From: Luteimonas rhizosphaerae
GTDB taxonomy: Bacteria; Pseudomonadota; Gammaproteobacteria; Xanthomonadales; Xanthomonadaceae
Direction: 5' to 3'
Assembly (NCBI RefSeq): GCF_002849595.1
Contig: NZ_NRQR01000026.1
Coordinates: 186,001-250,000, forward strand
DNA: 64,000 nt
In this document: in pieces, positions 17,707-26,436 of the stretch
How positions within the stretch are numbered: position 1 is the first letter of the stretch
Layout of the letters: every line of letters starts with the position of its first letter
The notes under the pieces: model-generated
What the model was told of the DNA's origin: nothing
The model's input: the letters and a program-made list of their open reading frames with translations, nothing else
The model's database searches: none
Translations under genes and position numbers: made by a program

Positions 17707-18417
17707 ATGAAGAAGTTGCTTGTGCCCGCCGCTTTGGCGGCCGCCATGTTCGCCCCGTCCGCATTCGCCCAGAGCATGGGCGGCGATACCTATCGTCCCG
17801 ACCTCCAGGTCGGCGAAGGCAATGCCTTCGTCGCCGGTAGCGTCGGCCGCACCGACGGCGGCACCGCCGGCCGTTTCGGTACCGGTGATTTCAACGTGTT
17901 CGAAAGCCGCGAAGGCCGCAAGACCGGCTATGGCCTGGTCGGTGGTTACCGCTGGAAGGTCGCCGAGAGCTTCGGCCTGGGCCTCGAGGGCGGTTACGCC
18001 GATCTCGGCAATCTCGTCGTGCGCAACGCGTTCAACGACGACGCCGTCAACCAGCGCGAAGACGAGAATGCGCTGCGTGGCTGGGTGGTCGGCGGTAATG
18101 CGCGCTTCAACGTGACGCCGGCCTGGTACATCGGTGCGCGCGGCGGCTTCTTCCGCGCCTCGGACAACAACGCCGATTACTACAACAGCGTCGGCGAAGA
18201 CCTGGGCCTGGAAAGCGGCGGTCGTGATGGCCGTAACAGCTGGTACGCCGGTGTCGGCACCGGCTGGAACGCAACGCAGAACTTCAGCGTCGGCCTGCAT
18301 TACGACTACTTCCGCGCGAAGTCGGGCGACCTGCGCGATCCGGTCAGCGGCGACAGCTTCGAAGGTCCGAAGCGTTCCACCGCGCTGCTCGGTCTGACCG
18401 CGGAATACGCGTTCTGA
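17707..18417 (+). CDS. Outer membrane beta-barrel protein (OmpA/OmpW-like)
   Basis: This 236-residue protein has a clean signal peptide (MKKLLVPAALAAAMFAPSAFA, cleavage before QSMGG) and then alternating beta strands: NAFVAGSVGR, TGYGLVGGYRWKVAESFGLG, GGNARFNVTPAWYIGARGGF, NSWYAGVGTGWNATQNFSVG and ALLGLTAEYAF. The C-terminal phenylalanine is the classical BAM recognition residue. An eight-stranded barrel is likely. It has a strong ribosome site and its own terminator, which suggests a highly expressed monocistronic gene. Confidence 0.9.
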   Translation: MKKLLVPAALAAAMFAPSAFAQSMGGDTYRPDLQVGEGNAFVAGSVGRTDGGTAGRFGTGDFNVFESREGRKTGYGLVGGYRWKVAESFGLGLEGGYADLGNLVVRNAFNDDAVNQREDENALRGWVVGGNARFNVTPAWYIGARGGFFRASDNNADYYNSVGEDLGLESGGRDGRNSWYAGVGTGWNATQNFSVGLHYDYFRAKSGDLRDPVSGDSFEGPKRSTALLGLTAEYAF

Positions 18418-18455
18418 TCGAACCGGTGCCGGGCGTGTCCCGGCATCGAAGGAAG

Positions 18456-18484
18456 CGGGCGCCCCAGGGCGCCCGTTTTTTTTT
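18456..18484 (+). terminator. Intrinsic terminator of the outer membrane protein gene
   Basis: CGGGCGCC and GGCGCCCG form a perfect 8-bp stem with the loop CCAG, followed at once by nine T residues. It lies 38 bases after the stop codon and is the only T-tailed terminator I can see in the window. Confidence 0.95.
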
Positions 18485-18629
18485 CAGTCGTCCTCGCGAT
18501 TTCGTGGCGCGGCGCACGCAGCAGCGCGCTCGCGCGGCGGGCGCATTTGCGTCAGAGAGCGGGCGGCGCGCGCGACGGCGCCGTGTGGGCGCAGTCTTCT
18601 TGACGGGCGCCGGGTGAACCGGTCGGCCT

Positions 18630-18654
18630 GTCGCGCGCGAGCGCGCTCCTGCAG
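18630..18654. repeat. REP-type palindromic repeat
   Basis: GTCGCGCGCGAGCGCGCTCC followed by TGCAG matches, in reverse complement and with one mismatch, the repeat at 49820. It belongs to the TGTAGGAGCG...CGCGAC class of intergenic REP sequences common in Xanthomonadaceae and Pseudomonas. It lies in the 235-base gap between a terminator and the stop of the next gene. Confidence 0.7.
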
Positions 18655-18719
18655 GGGCGTGGTGGCGTCCGCGTCGACGCGGTGCGCGTGGCGCCGCGTG
18701 TTCGTCTCGATGCCGGACC

Positions 18720-19790
18720 TCAAAGCGCGCGCCGTGCGCGCCGGATCAGGCCGTGGATGTAGGCCATCTTGTCCACCACCGGCTTGCGGATCACGAAGGG
18801 ATACAGATCCGGCTGGCCCATTGCGCGGTTGAGGCTGTTGACTGCGTAGGTCAGCGGCAACCAGGCGTCGATGAGCCGTTGGATGTCGGCGACGCGGTGG
18901 GGATCGAAGCCGATCTCGGTCGTCATCGCATCGTCGTCGGTGATGTCGGGATCGATGCGGATGCCGAACGCGGCGGCCATCTCCAGCGTGTCGACGATGT
19001 GCAGGTAATGCGCCCAGGTCTCGGCCCAGTCTTCCCAGGGATGCATGGTCGCGTAGCTGCTGACGAAGGCCTGCTGCCAGTCGTCGGGCGCGCCGTTCTC
19101 GTAATGCCGCGTCAACGCATCGGCGTAGCTCGCGCGTTCGTCGCCGAACAGGTCGCGGTAGCGCGCGAGTTCCTCGTCGCCGCCGTCGCGCACCAGCTTG
19201 TCCCAGTAGTAATGCCCGACCTCGTGGCGGAAATGCCCGAGCAGGGTGCGGTAGGGCTCGCCCATCCGGACGCGCGCGGCTTCGCGGGTCGCGTCGTCGG
19301 CCTCGGTCAGCGCGATCGTGATCAGGCCGCTGGCGTGTCCGGTGATGACCTTCTTCTTCGCGCCCGGCTGGTCGGCGAGAAAGTCGAACTCCAGCGGTTC
19401 GGGATCGCCGCTGGCCGCGGTCGGCATCGGCAGGCGCAGCCGCAGCAGGGTGTAGAACAGCCGGCGTTTCGCGGTTTCGATCTTGCGCCAGTGCTCGCGG
19501 TTGTCGGCCTCGGCGAGATTGGGGATCGTGCGGTTGTGGCGGCACGCGCGGCAGTAGGTCTCGCCGTCGCCGGCGGGCAGCATCCAGTTGCAGGCGTTCA
19601 ATTCCCAGTTGCGGCAGAAGCGGTAACGCGGGCCGGGATCGGCATGCGCGATCCAGTTGCCGCCGTCGGGCGTCACCGCGCTGAGCTGGGCCAGGTCGGG
19701 CAGGTAACCGAGCCGGCTGTTGCAGCGGGTGCAGGCGGTGTTCTCGAAATAGACCACCTGGTCGCAGTGCTGGCATTTGAAGAGTTGCAT
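18720..19790 (-). CDS. Zinc-ribbon putative zinc-dependent metallopeptidase
   Basis: This 356-residue cytosolic protein starts MQLFKCQHCDQVVYFENTAC, an N-terminal zinc ribbon (CxxC ... CTRC) with further cysteines in WELNACNWM and YCRACRHN. The central domain holds HFRHEVGHYYWDKLVRDGGD, an HExxH zinc peptidase motif, with the conserved ERASYADALTRHYENGAPDDW and MHPWEDWAETWAHYLHI downstream. This is the putative zinc-binding metallopeptidase family (DUF2248-type), found in many proteobacteria without a known substrate. The start at 19790 is the first ATG ahead of the zinc ribbon; the longer frame is Arg-rich noise. Confidence 0.88.
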   Translation of the reverse strand: MQLFKCQHCDQVVYFENTACTRCNSRLGYLPDLAQLSAVTPDGGNWIAHADPGPRYRFCRNWELNACNWMLPAGDGETYCRACRHNRTIPNLAEADNREHWRKIETAKRRLFYTLLRLRLPMPTAASGDPEPLEFDFLADQPGAKKKVITGHASGLITIALTEADDATREAARVRMGEPYRTLLGHFRHEVGHYYWDKLVRDGGDEELARYRDLFGDERASYADALTRHYENGAPDDWQQAFVSSYATMHPWEDWAETWAHYLHIVDTLEMAAAFGIRIDPDITDDDAMTTEIGFDPHRVADIQRLIDAWLPLTYAVNSLNRAMGQPDLYPFVIRKPVVDKMAYIHGLIRRARRAL

Positions 19791-20102
19791 GGGGTCTCGT
19801 GGTCGGGGCCGTGCGGTCGCGTGCCGGCGGCACGATGGAACACGGCACGCGCGGCGCGCGGCGTGTGGATGGTGCGCCGTGTGCGTGAAGGGCGGGTGGC
19901 GGTGCTGCGGACGGATGCAACCGATGCGGCAACACTCCGTTGCAGCGTGCGGTGAATGCGCGCGACATCGCGGTGTGCCTGTCTTCCTCGATGCGCGCAT
20001 CCGCCACGTTCATGCGGCGGTGCGTTTCGGCGCGCGGGTTTCACGCGCATTGACTCGTCCCGCTCGCAGCATGGCCCTCCCGTTCGTCGACCAGGAGTCG
20101 CC
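19791..20102. other. Divergent promoter region
   Basis: About 310 bases separate the leftward metallopeptidase from the rightward hydrolase. The right end holds the ribosome site CCAGGAGTCGCC for the hydrolase. I see no further element that I can support. Confidence 0.4.
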
Positions 20103-20927
20103 ATGTCCCCCGCATCCACTGCCGCACCGGTCCGTCTGCACGTCGAAGATTCCGGCGGCACCGGCCGTCCGGTCGTCCTGATCCACGGCTGGCCGCTGTC
20201 GGCCGCGTCGTGGAGCAAACAGGTCGGCCCGCTGAAGGACGCCGGCTATCGCGTCGTCGCCTATGACCGCCGCGGCTTCGGTCGCTCCGAGAAGCCGGCC
20301 GACGGTTACGAGTACGACACGCTCGCCGCCGATCTCGCACGTGTGATCGAAGACCTGGACCTGCGCGACGTCTCCCTGGTCGGGTTCTCGATGGGCGGCG
20401 GTGAAGTGGCGCGTTATGTCGCCAACCATGGCGAAGACCGTCTGCACAGCGTGGTGTTCGCGGCCGCGGTGCCGCCGTACCTGCTGAAGACGCAGGACAA
20501 TCCGGACGGCCCGCTGACCGAAGACAAGGCCAGGGAAATGGAAGACGGCCTGAAGGCGGATCGCGCGGCGTTCTTTGACGGCTTCACCACTGACTTCTTC
20601 AGCGTCGATGGCGATCTGAAGGTCGACGAGGCGCAGCGCCAGGACGCAATCGCGCTCGCGCAGCAGTCCGACCAGACTGCCGCGCTCGGTTGCATGCAGG
20701 CCTTCGCGACGACCGACTTCCGCGAGGATCTGAAGCGCGTCGCGGTGCCGACGCTCGTGCTGCACGGCGCCGGCGACGGCACGGTGCCCTTCGACGGGTC
20801 CGGCAAACGCACCCATGCGGCGATTGCCGGCGCGGAACTCGCGGTCGTCGACGACGCGCCGCACGGCTTCAACGTCAGCCACGCGGACGTGTTCAACCGC
20901 GCCCTGCTGGCCTTCCTCGAGAAGTAA
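20103..20927 (+). CDS. Alpha/beta hydrolase, non-haem chloroperoxidase-like
   Basis: This 274-residue protein shows the alpha/beta hydrolase core: VVLIHGWPLSAASWSKQV (oxyanion loop), YDRRGFGRSEKP, LVGFSMGGGEVARYV (nucleophile Ser in GFSMGG), LVLHGAGDGTVPF (acid) and DDAPHGFNVSH (catalytic His). The HGWPL and YDRRGFGRS motifs are those of the bacterial cofactor-free haloperoxidase/esterase subgroup. These enzymes act as esterases and can form peracids in the presence of acetate and peroxide. It is followed 98 bases later by a catalase-family gene, so a shared peroxide theme is possible. Start at 20103 by its ribosome site. Confidence 0.88.
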   Translation: MSPASTAAPVRLHVEDSGGTGRPVVLIHGWPLSAASWSKQVGPLKDAGYRVVAYDRRGFGRSEKPADGYEYDTLAADLARVIEDLDLRDVSLVGFSMGGGEVARYVANHGEDRLHSVVFAAAVPPYLLKTQDNPDGPLTEDKAREMEDGLKADRAAFFDGFTTDFFSVDGDLKVDEAQRQDAIALAQQSDQTAALGCMQAFATTDFREDLKRVAVPTLVLHGAGDGTVPFDGSGKRTHAAIAGAELAVVDDAPHGFNVSHADVFNRALLAFLEK

Positions 20928-21025
20928 TCGCGATGCGGCAGGCGGCCCGGCGCGCCCGGGCGGCCTGTCGTCGCCCCTCGGGACCGCCGCGTCACACGCG
21001 GCCCGATGCCCACCGGAGCACGTCG

Positions 21026-22135
21026 ATGTCCGCCCCTTCTTCCACGCGATACGCCCGCTACGGCGAACGCCTGGCGCAGCCCGGTCCCGACGAGGCCGCG
21101 GTGTCGGCCGAGTTGAACGAGGTCCTGCGCTCGATCTCCGAAACGACGTGGGAGGACGAAGGCCACGGCCTGCGGTCGGTCCACGCCAAGAGCCACGGCC
21201 TGCTGAGCGCCGAGGTGCGCGTCCCCGCGGGCCTCGCCCCCGAACTCGCGCAGGGCATGTTCGCCACGCCCGGCCGGTTCGCTGCGGTGCTGCGGTTCTC
21301 GACGACGCCGGGCGATCTGCTGGCTGATGCCGTGTCGACGCCGCGCGGCGTCGCCCTGCGCATCGCCGGTGTCCCGGGGGCGCGCTTGGAAGGCGCGGTC
21401 AACACGGAAGGCCAGGATTTCATCTTCGTCAACGGCCCGGTGTTCAAAGCGCCCGACGGCAAGACCTTCCTCAAGACGCTCAAGCTGCTGGCGAAGACCA
21501 CGGACCGCATGGACCGCAGCAAGCGGGTGATCTCCGCGATCCTGCGCGGCACCGAACGCGGGCTCGAGGCGCTGGGCAGCGAGCGCACCGGGATCAAGGC
21601 CATGGGGGGCGAGCCGCCGACGCACATCCTGGGCGAGACCTTTTTCAGCCAGCTGCCGCAGCGCTACGGCGACCACACCGCCAAGCTGCAGCTCGTACCG
21701 GTCTCGCCCGCCCTGCGCGCGCTCCACGGCCAGGCCGTGGACCTGTCGCACGACGACGCGATCCGCGAGGCCGTGGTGGCGTTCTTCCGTGACCACGACG
21801 CCGAGTGGGAACTGCGCGCGCAACTGTGCACCACGCTGGCGGCGATGCCGGTCGACGACGCGACCGCCGAATGGGACGAGGACGCGAGTCCCTTCCGCAC
21901 CATCGCGATCATCCACGCGCCGCGCCAGGACGCCTGGACGCCCGAGCGCAGCCGCGCGATCGACGACGGCATCGGCTTCAGTCCCTGGCATGGCCTGCAG
22001 GCGCATCGGCCGCTGGGCGAGATCATGCGTCTGCGGCAGAGCGCGTATGCCTCGTCGCAGGCGTTTCGTGCCGATCGTAACGGGGTGTCGCTGCATCCGG
22101 GTTGCCCGGTTCTGGAGGTCCGCTCCGGTCGCTGA
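21026..22135 (+). CDS. Catalase-family haem protein
   Basis: This 369-residue protein belongs to the reduced catalase fold family. RSVHAKSHGLLSAEVRVPAG carries the distal histidine region, FAAVLRFSTTPGDLLADAVS and TPRGVALRI match the catalase barrel, and NTEGQDFIFVNGPVF is the NxxDF-type segment. The C-terminal half ends with RPLGEIMRLRQSAYASSQAF, which offers a tyrosine in the place of the proximal haem ligand. It is shorter than true catalases (about 480) and has no NADPH domain. It is probably a haem peroxidase or lipid-hydroperoxide-acting relative. No signal peptide. Confidence 0.85.
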   Translation: MSAPSSTRYARYGERLAQPGPDEAAVSAELNEVLRSISETTWEDEGHGLRSVHAKSHGLLSAEVRVPAGLAPELAQGMFATPGRFAAVLRFSTTPGDLLADAVSTPRGVALRIAGVPGARLEGAVNTEGQDFIFVNGPVFKAPDGKTFLKTLKLLAKTTDRMDRSKRVISAILRGTERGLEALGSERTGIKAMGGEPPTHILGETFFSQLPQRYGDHTAKLQLVPVSPALRALHGQAVDLSHDDAIREAVVAFFRDHDAEWELRAQLCTTLAAMPVDDATAEWDEDASPFRTIAIIHAPRQDAWTPERSRAIDDGIGFSPWHGLQAHRPLGEIMRLRQSAYASSQAFRADRNGVSLHPGCPVLEVRSGR

Positions 22136-22140
22136 CGGAC

Positions 22141-22169
22141 GCGCACGCCGGCCGGGACCGGGCGTGCGC
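22141..22169. terminator. Hairpin between convergent genes
   Basis: GCGCACGCC and GGCGTGCGC pair perfectly around an 11-base loop just after the catalase-family stop and before the RcnB stop. There is no T-run, so function as a bidirectional terminator is only likely. Confidence 0.5.
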
Positions 22170-22180
22170 GCCCTGCAGGA

Positions 22181-22549
22181 CTAACGCGTCAGCGCGTCCA
22201 GGATCACGCCGGTGGCGGCTTCGATCAGCAGGTACTGGTCCTCGTTCTGGCGCACCCAGCGCTGCCCGTCGCGCGGCGCGTGCAATCGCTGGGCGCGATA
22301 ATCGTCGACGTAGTAGCGGCCGTCGACTTCAGCCAACGGCAGCCGCTCTCCGCGACGCCACGCCTTCCGGTCCCAACCCGGCGGCGTGCGGTCGCGATCA
22401 TGGTGATGGTCATGATCATGCCGGCCATGCGGGCCGCCCGCATGCGCGGGCGGTCCTTTTCCGGCCGCGTGCCGGGGCGGATCGGCGAGGGCGACGGTGC
22501 TGACGAGCACCAGGGCGGACAGGACAGCAGCGAGCGTGGTCGGACGCAT
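22181..22549 (-). CDS. RcnB-family periplasmic protein
   Basis: This 122-residue protein has a signal peptide (MRPTTLAAVLSALVLVSTVA, cleaved near ALA/DPP), a His/Asp-rich stretch (HGRHDHDHHHDRD) suited to metal binding, and the RcnB domain: WRRGERLPLAEVDGRYYVDD, YRAQRLHAPRDGQRWVRQNE and YLLIEAATGVILDAL. E. coli RcnB helps control nickel/cobalt efflux. Here no RcnA pump or RcnR regulator is adjacent, so only the family is certain. Confidence 0.88.
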   Translation of the reverse strand: MRPTTLAAVLSALVLVSTVALADPPRHAAGKGPPAHAGGPHGRHDHDHHHDRDRTPPGWDRKAWRRGERLPLAEVDGRYYVDDYRAQRLHAPRDGQRWVRQNEDQYLLIEAATGVILDALTR

Positions 22550-22687
22550 GTGGAAACTCCTCGAGGCGATGCAGCGACACTAGGCCCCGTCGCGTGAACA
22601 CCAGGGCACGCGGGTGTCGAGAACCCATAGCGCCTCGCAGTGGGGCGGCATGCCGCCGACCGGCAGCGCGACTGGCATCATGGCGCG

Positions 22688-23785
22688 ATGCCGTCGCCGA
22701 CCCTCGACCAGTTGCGTCGCCACGCCGTCGCCCGTTCGCTGTTCCGGCCGACGACGTTGATGCGCGCGATCGCGCGGCTCGGCTTCGTCCAGGCCGATCC
22801 GATCCGTGCGCCCGCGCGGGCGCAGGACCTGACGCTGCGGCACCGGGTCATCGGCTATCGCGCCGGCGATCTGGAACGGCGCTACCCGCGGCTGGCGCTG
22901 GAAGAGGATTTCTTCGTCAACTACGGTTTCCTGCCGCGCGCGCATCAGGCACTGATGCATCCGCGCACCGCGCGCGAGGTCTGGACACCGGCGCGCCGGC
23001 GCCAGGCCGAGGCGGTGCGTGCCTTCGTCGCATCGCGCGGCACCGCGCATCCGCGCGACGTCGACGCGCAGTTCGCCCACGGCAAGGTCACCAACTGGTT
23101 CGGCGGCGCATCGAACGCGAGCACCCACCTGCTCGACGCCATGCACTACCGCGGCCTGCTGCGCGTCGCGCGCCGCGAGGGCGGCACGCGCGTGTACGCG
23201 GTGCGCGAGGGCGATCCGGCGGCGCCGGCGGCGGACGCGATCGAGCGGCGACTGGATGCCCTGCTGGATCTGCTGGTCGCGAAGTACGCGCCGCTGCCGC
23301 GGGCGAGCCTGCGCCAGCTGCTGTCCTATCTCGGGCGCGGCGTGCCGCAATGGGACGCCGCGCGCGCGGGCACGCTGGCGCGTGCGGAAGGCCGCCTGGG
23401 CGGGGCGCGGATCGACGGCGTCGACTGGCTGTGGCCACTGGACGAAGCGCCGGCCAGCCGGCGCTGGCGTCCGGATGCCGATCGCGTGCGCCTGCTGACG
23501 CCGTTCGATCCCGTGGTCTGGGACCGGCGCCGGTTCGAGCTGCTGTGGGGCTGGCGTTACCGCTTCGAGGCCTACACGCCGGCGCCGAAACGCCAGCTCG
23601 GCTATTACGCGCTGCCGCTGCTGTGGGGCGAACGGGTGATCGGCTGGGGCAATCTGGCCGTCGTCGACGGGCGCCTGGCGGCCACGTTCGGCTACGTCGA
23701 CGGCCAGGCGCCCCGCGATGCGGCGTTCCGCGCGGCGCTCGACGACGAGCTGGCGCGGATGCGGGAATTCCTCGGGCTGGCGTGA
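22688..23785 (+). CDS. YcaQ/AlkZ-like winged-helix DNA glycosylase family protein
   Basis: This 365-residue protein is of the HTH_42 family. MPSPTLDQLRRHAVARSLF leads into RLGFVQADPIRAPARAQDL, which carries the QxD catalytic motif (Gln 35, Asp 37) of AlkZ and YcaQ. The winged-helix repeats follow, ending in RVRLLTPFDPVVWDRRRFEL and a C-terminal beta domain with TPAPKRQLGYYALPLLWGER, also typical. Relatives unhook DNA crosslinks or remove bulky alkylated bases. No toxin cluster is next to it, which favours the housekeeping YcaQ type. ATG 22688 is preferred; the frame is open 48 bases further up. Confidence 0.88.
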   Translation: MPSPTLDQLRRHAVARSLFRPTTLMRAIARLGFVQADPIRAPARAQDLTLRHRVIGYRAGDLERRYPRLALEEDFFVNYGFLPRAHQALMHPRTAREVWTPARRRQAEAVRAFVASRGTAHPRDVDAQFAHGKVTNWFGGASNASTHLLDAMHYRGLLRVARREGGTRVYAVREGDPAAPAADAIERRLDALLDLLVAKYAPLPRASLRQLLSYLGRGVPQWDAARAGTLARAEGRLGGARIDGVDWLWPLDEAPASRRWRPDADRVRLLTPFDPVVWDRRRFELLWGWRYRFEAYTPAPKRQLGYYALPLLWGERVIGWGNLAVVDGRLAATFGYVDGQAPRDAAFRAALDDELARMREFLGLA

Positions 23786-23798
23786 TGCCGTGGGCGCG

Positions 23799-24581
23799 TT
23801 ACGGCTTCTCGCCGACCCACACCTGCATGTCGACCGTCTGCATCCAGCCGTAGTTGGTCAGGAACGCGACATCGGCGGCGTCGCGGCCGTAGGCGACGAC
23901 GATGCGGCCGCCGCGCGGCGCATCCTGGGTCGCATCGAAGGTGTACCAGCGCCCGTCGAGATAGGCCTCGAACCAGGCGTGCAGATCCATCGGTTCCAGC
24001 CCGTGCAGATAGCCGACGACCATGCGCGCCGGAATGCGCAGGCTGCGGCACAGCATGATGCCGACGTGGGCGTAGTCGCGGCAGACGCCGGCGCCGTGCG
24101 CCATCGTGTCGAGGCCGTCGGTCATCGCATTGCTCTCGCCGTAGCGATAGGCGATGTGCTTGCGGATCCACGCGACGATCGCACCGACCTGGCCGCTCTG
24201 CGGGCCGGCCGCATCGACGATCTCCTGGGCCTGGTCGAAGGTCTTGTCCGACGGGCAGTAGCGGCTGGGCAGCAGGTATTGCAGGGTGTGGTCGGGCAGC
24301 AGCGCCGGCGGCGTCGCCATCGTCCATGGCGCGATCGCGATGCCGGCCTCGGTCTCGACTTCCAGCTCGGCGCGGATGCGCATGCGCCCCGCGGGCACGA
24401 CGAAGCGCTGGCAGAGGTTGCCGAAGGAGTCGACGAATTCGGTGGGCTGCACGTCCGGGTCGAAGGCGTAGCTCTCGCTGACCAGCCACTGGGCGTCGCC
24501 GCTGCGCGGGCGCAGCATCGCCACCACTGCGCAATCCACGTCGGCTTCGACGACGAGCTCGCAACCGGCCAGCAGGCGCAT
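23799..24581 (-). CDS. Transglutaminase-like cysteine protease family protein
   Basis: This 260-residue cytosolic protein has an N-terminal beta domain (residues 1-110) and a transglutaminase core with the full triad: Cys 167 in GAGVCRDYAHVGIMLCRSL, His 201 in MDLHAWFEAYLDG and Asp 216 in WYTFDATQD. The C terminus ends NYGWMQTVDMQVWVGEKP. Relatives are uncharacterised bacterial proteins thought to cleave or crosslink peptides. Its stop faces the stop of the upstream plus-strand gene, 13 bases apart. The start at 24581 precedes MRLLAGCELVVEADVDCAVV. Confidence 0.88.
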   Translation of the reverse strand: MRLLAGCELVVEADVDCAVVAMLRPRSGDAQWLVSESYAFDPDVQPTEFVDSFGNLCQRFVVPAGRMRIRAELEVETEAGIAIAPWTMATPPALLPDHTLQYLLPSRYCPSDKTFDQAQEIVDAAGPQSGQVGAIVAWIRKHIAYRYGESNAMTDGLDTMAHGAGVCRDYAHVGIMLCRSLRIPARMVVGYLHGLEPMDLHAWFEAYLDGRWYTFDATQDAPRGGRIVVAYGRDAADVAFLTNYGWMQTVDMQVWVGEKP

Positions 24582-24713
24582 GGGGAATTCCTGATTCGGG
24601 AGCGCCCACGCTAGAGCGCGACCTGTGTAGCGGGTGTGGGTGTCCGGCGTCGCGTGTGGAAGGTGCGGGCCGTTGGGCGTAGGCTCCAGCCGTCCAGGAC
24701 CGGACCGACCGCG

Positions 24714-25940
24714 ATGCATGACACCCACCAGACCCAGCGCGATGTCGAGGCCGTCGGCCGCATCGCCGCCGTGCCGCGGATCCTCGAGGTCGTCGCGCGC
24801 ACGACCGGGCTGCGCTTCGCCGCCGTCGCGCGCGTTACCGAATCGCGCTGGACCGCGTGCGCGGTCCATGACGAGCTCGACTTCGGCCTGCAGTCCGGCG
24901 GCGAACTCGACGTGCGCACGACGATCTGCGACGAGATCCGCCAGCACCAGCAGCCGGTCGCGTTCGGCCAGGCCAGCACGCATCCGCAGTTCAGCACCCA
25001 CCGGACGCCGCAGCTGTACGGACTCGAGAGCTACATCTCGGTGCCGATCTTCCGCGCCAGCGGCGAGTTCTTCGGCACGCTGTGCGCGATCGATCCGCGG
25101 CCGTCGCGGGTCGACGACCCGGACACCATCCGCACCCTGGAGCTGTTCGCCCAGCTGATCGGACTGCAGCTCGAGAGCGACGAGAAGTTCGCGCTGAGCC
25201 AGGCCGCGCTGCACACCGCGCTGGATGTCGCCAAGCTGCGCGAGCGTTTCATCCGCGATGTCAGCGAGGATTTCCGCGAGCCGATCCAGGCCGTGATCAT
25301 GGAGACCTATCTGATCAAGACCGGCGCGACCCTCGATACCGACACGCGCGAGCGCGTCGGCCGCATCGAGGAGCACATCTGGCAGATGTCCTCGCTGCTC
25401 GACGACATCGTCGACTTCGCGCACGACAAGCTCGCCGCCGGCCTGCCGCTGGCGCAGGTGTCGGCGGCGGCGCTGTCGGCCGAGCTGCAGCGGGTGTTGT
25501 CGCAGGTGGTGACGGCGCATCCCGATCGCGCCTTCGCGAGTGCGGTGCGCATCCACGCCGACGTCGACTGCGACCCTCCGCGCATCGGCCAGCTGCTGGT
25601 GAACCTGGTGCTCAACGTGGTGCGCCACGACGACACCGCGCAGACGGTGGCGATCGATGTCGGCACCACGGCGGATGCCCTGGTGCTGCGCGTCGGCGTC
25701 GCCGGGCTCGCGCTGCCGGACGGATTGCTCGACACGGTCGCCGGGCCGCTGCCCAATCCCAGCGGCGATGCGCGTCGCACCGGCTGGGACTTCTTCATCG
25801 CCGGCGAGATCGCCCGCGCGCACGGCGGCCGGATCGATGCGGTGCAGATCGCCGGCGGAGGCGAGCTGGTGTTCACGATGCCGCTGCGCGTGTCGGTCGC
25901 GGTGCCGGCGGCGTCCGAGGCGGGACGCGTCGACGCCTGA
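24714..25940 (+). CDS. GAF domain protein with a degenerate histidine kinase module (pseudokinase)
   Basis: This 408-residue protein has a GAF sensor domain (about residues 15-160: YISVPIFRASGEFFGTLCAI) followed by helices in the position of a histidine kinase dimerisation domain. Where other members have HDLRNP, this protein has VSEDFREPIQAV, so Glu 185 replaces the phosphoacceptor His. In the ATPase-like part the N-box position is recognisable (IGQLLVNLVLNVVRHDD), but the DxGxG box is gone (VAGLALPDG) and the GLGL box reads GWDFFIAGEIARAHGG. It therefore cannot work as a standard kinase. The frame is intact and long, so the loss is not a sequencing indel. ATG 24714 begins MHDTHQTQRDVEAVGRIAAV. 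Confidence 0.85.
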   Translation: MHDTHQTQRDVEAVGRIAAVPRILEVVARTTGLRFAAVARVTESRWTACAVHDELDFGLQSGGELDVRTTICDEIRQHQQPVAFGQASTHPQFSTHRTPQLYGLESYISVPIFRASGEFFGTLCAIDPRPSRVDDPDTIRTLELFAQLIGLQLESDEKFALSQAALHTALDVAKLRERFIRDVSEDFREPIQAVIMETYLIKTGATLDTDTRERVGRIEEHIWQMSSLLDDIVDFAHDKLAAGLPLAQVSAAALSAELQRVLSQVVTAHPDRAFASAVRIHADVDCDPPRIGQLLVNLVLNVVRHDDTAQTVAIDVGTTADALVLRVGVAGLALPDGLLDTVAGPLPNPSGDARRTGWDFFIAGEIARAHGGRIDAVQIAGGGELVFTMPLRVSVAVPAASEAGRVDA

Positions 25941-26149
25941 CGGGTTCGGCGCCGCGTCCTGATCGCGGCTACGGCAGGCGTCTCGGCAGCGAAGCAAACG
26001 CGCCCGTCCGCGCGCCCGCATCACGCCGGATTCGCCTCGCTGAATCGATGCGTGCCGACGGTGCGCAGCCTGCAATCCCTTCACCCGCGCATGGCGATCT
26101 GCGGTCTATATCGTCTGCACCCTGCAATCCAGCAGGCGGAGCGATCGAC

Positions 26150-26326
26150 ATGGACAAGAACCGTACCGATGGTCTGAAGAACCAGGTCAAGGGCACCGCG
26201 AAGGAAGTCACCGGCAAGGTGACCGGCAACAAGACCAAGGAACTCGCCGGCAAGACGCAGAAGGAAGTCGGCAAGGCCCAGAACGCCGCGGGCAAGGCCG
26301 TCGACGGCGCACGCAAGCCGCGCTGA
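26150..26326 (+). CDS. CsbD-family stress protein
   Basis: This 58-residue protein starts MDKNRTDGLKNQVKGTAKEV and is almost wholly Lys/Ala/Gly/Thr helix-forming repeat, the CsbD hallmark. CsbD-like proteins are small, intrinsically flexible and induced by general stress. The AGGCGGAGCG ribosome site precedes the ATG. The unit stands alone and is followed by two strong hairpins. Confidence 0.9.
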   Translation: MDKNRTDGLKNQVKGTAKEVTGKVTGNKTKELAGKTQKEVGKAQNAAGKAVDGARKPR

Positions 26327-26335
26327 GATGGGCCG

Positions 26336-26367
26336 GCCGGGCAGGCGCCTCGCGAGGCCTGCCCGGC
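26336..26367. terminator. Hairpin 1 between csbD-like gene and dinG
   Basis: GCCGGGCAGGC and GCCTGCCCGGC pair perfectly over 11 bp around a 10-base loop, 9 bases after the CsbD stop. It has no T-run. Confidence 0.6.
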
Positions 26368-26383
26368 GTCAGGATGTCCGGCG

Positions 26384-26405
26384 ACAGGCGGCTCCGGCCG
26401 CCTGT
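26384..26405. terminator. Hairpin 2 between csbD-like gene and dinG
   Basis: ACAGGCGGC and GCCGCCTGT pair perfectly over 9 bp with a TCCG tetraloop, 16 bases after hairpin 1. Together the pair probably forms a bidirectional barrier between the convergent genes. Confidence 0.55.
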
Positions 26406-26436
26406 CCTGCGTGACGGCGGTGGCCGCCCGCGTCGC

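Noticed and set aside
22688..23785. AlkZ self-resistance to a genotoxic natural product
   Set aside because: The QxD motif fits the family, but no biosynthetic cluster is adjacent, so a housekeeping YcaQ role is more likely.
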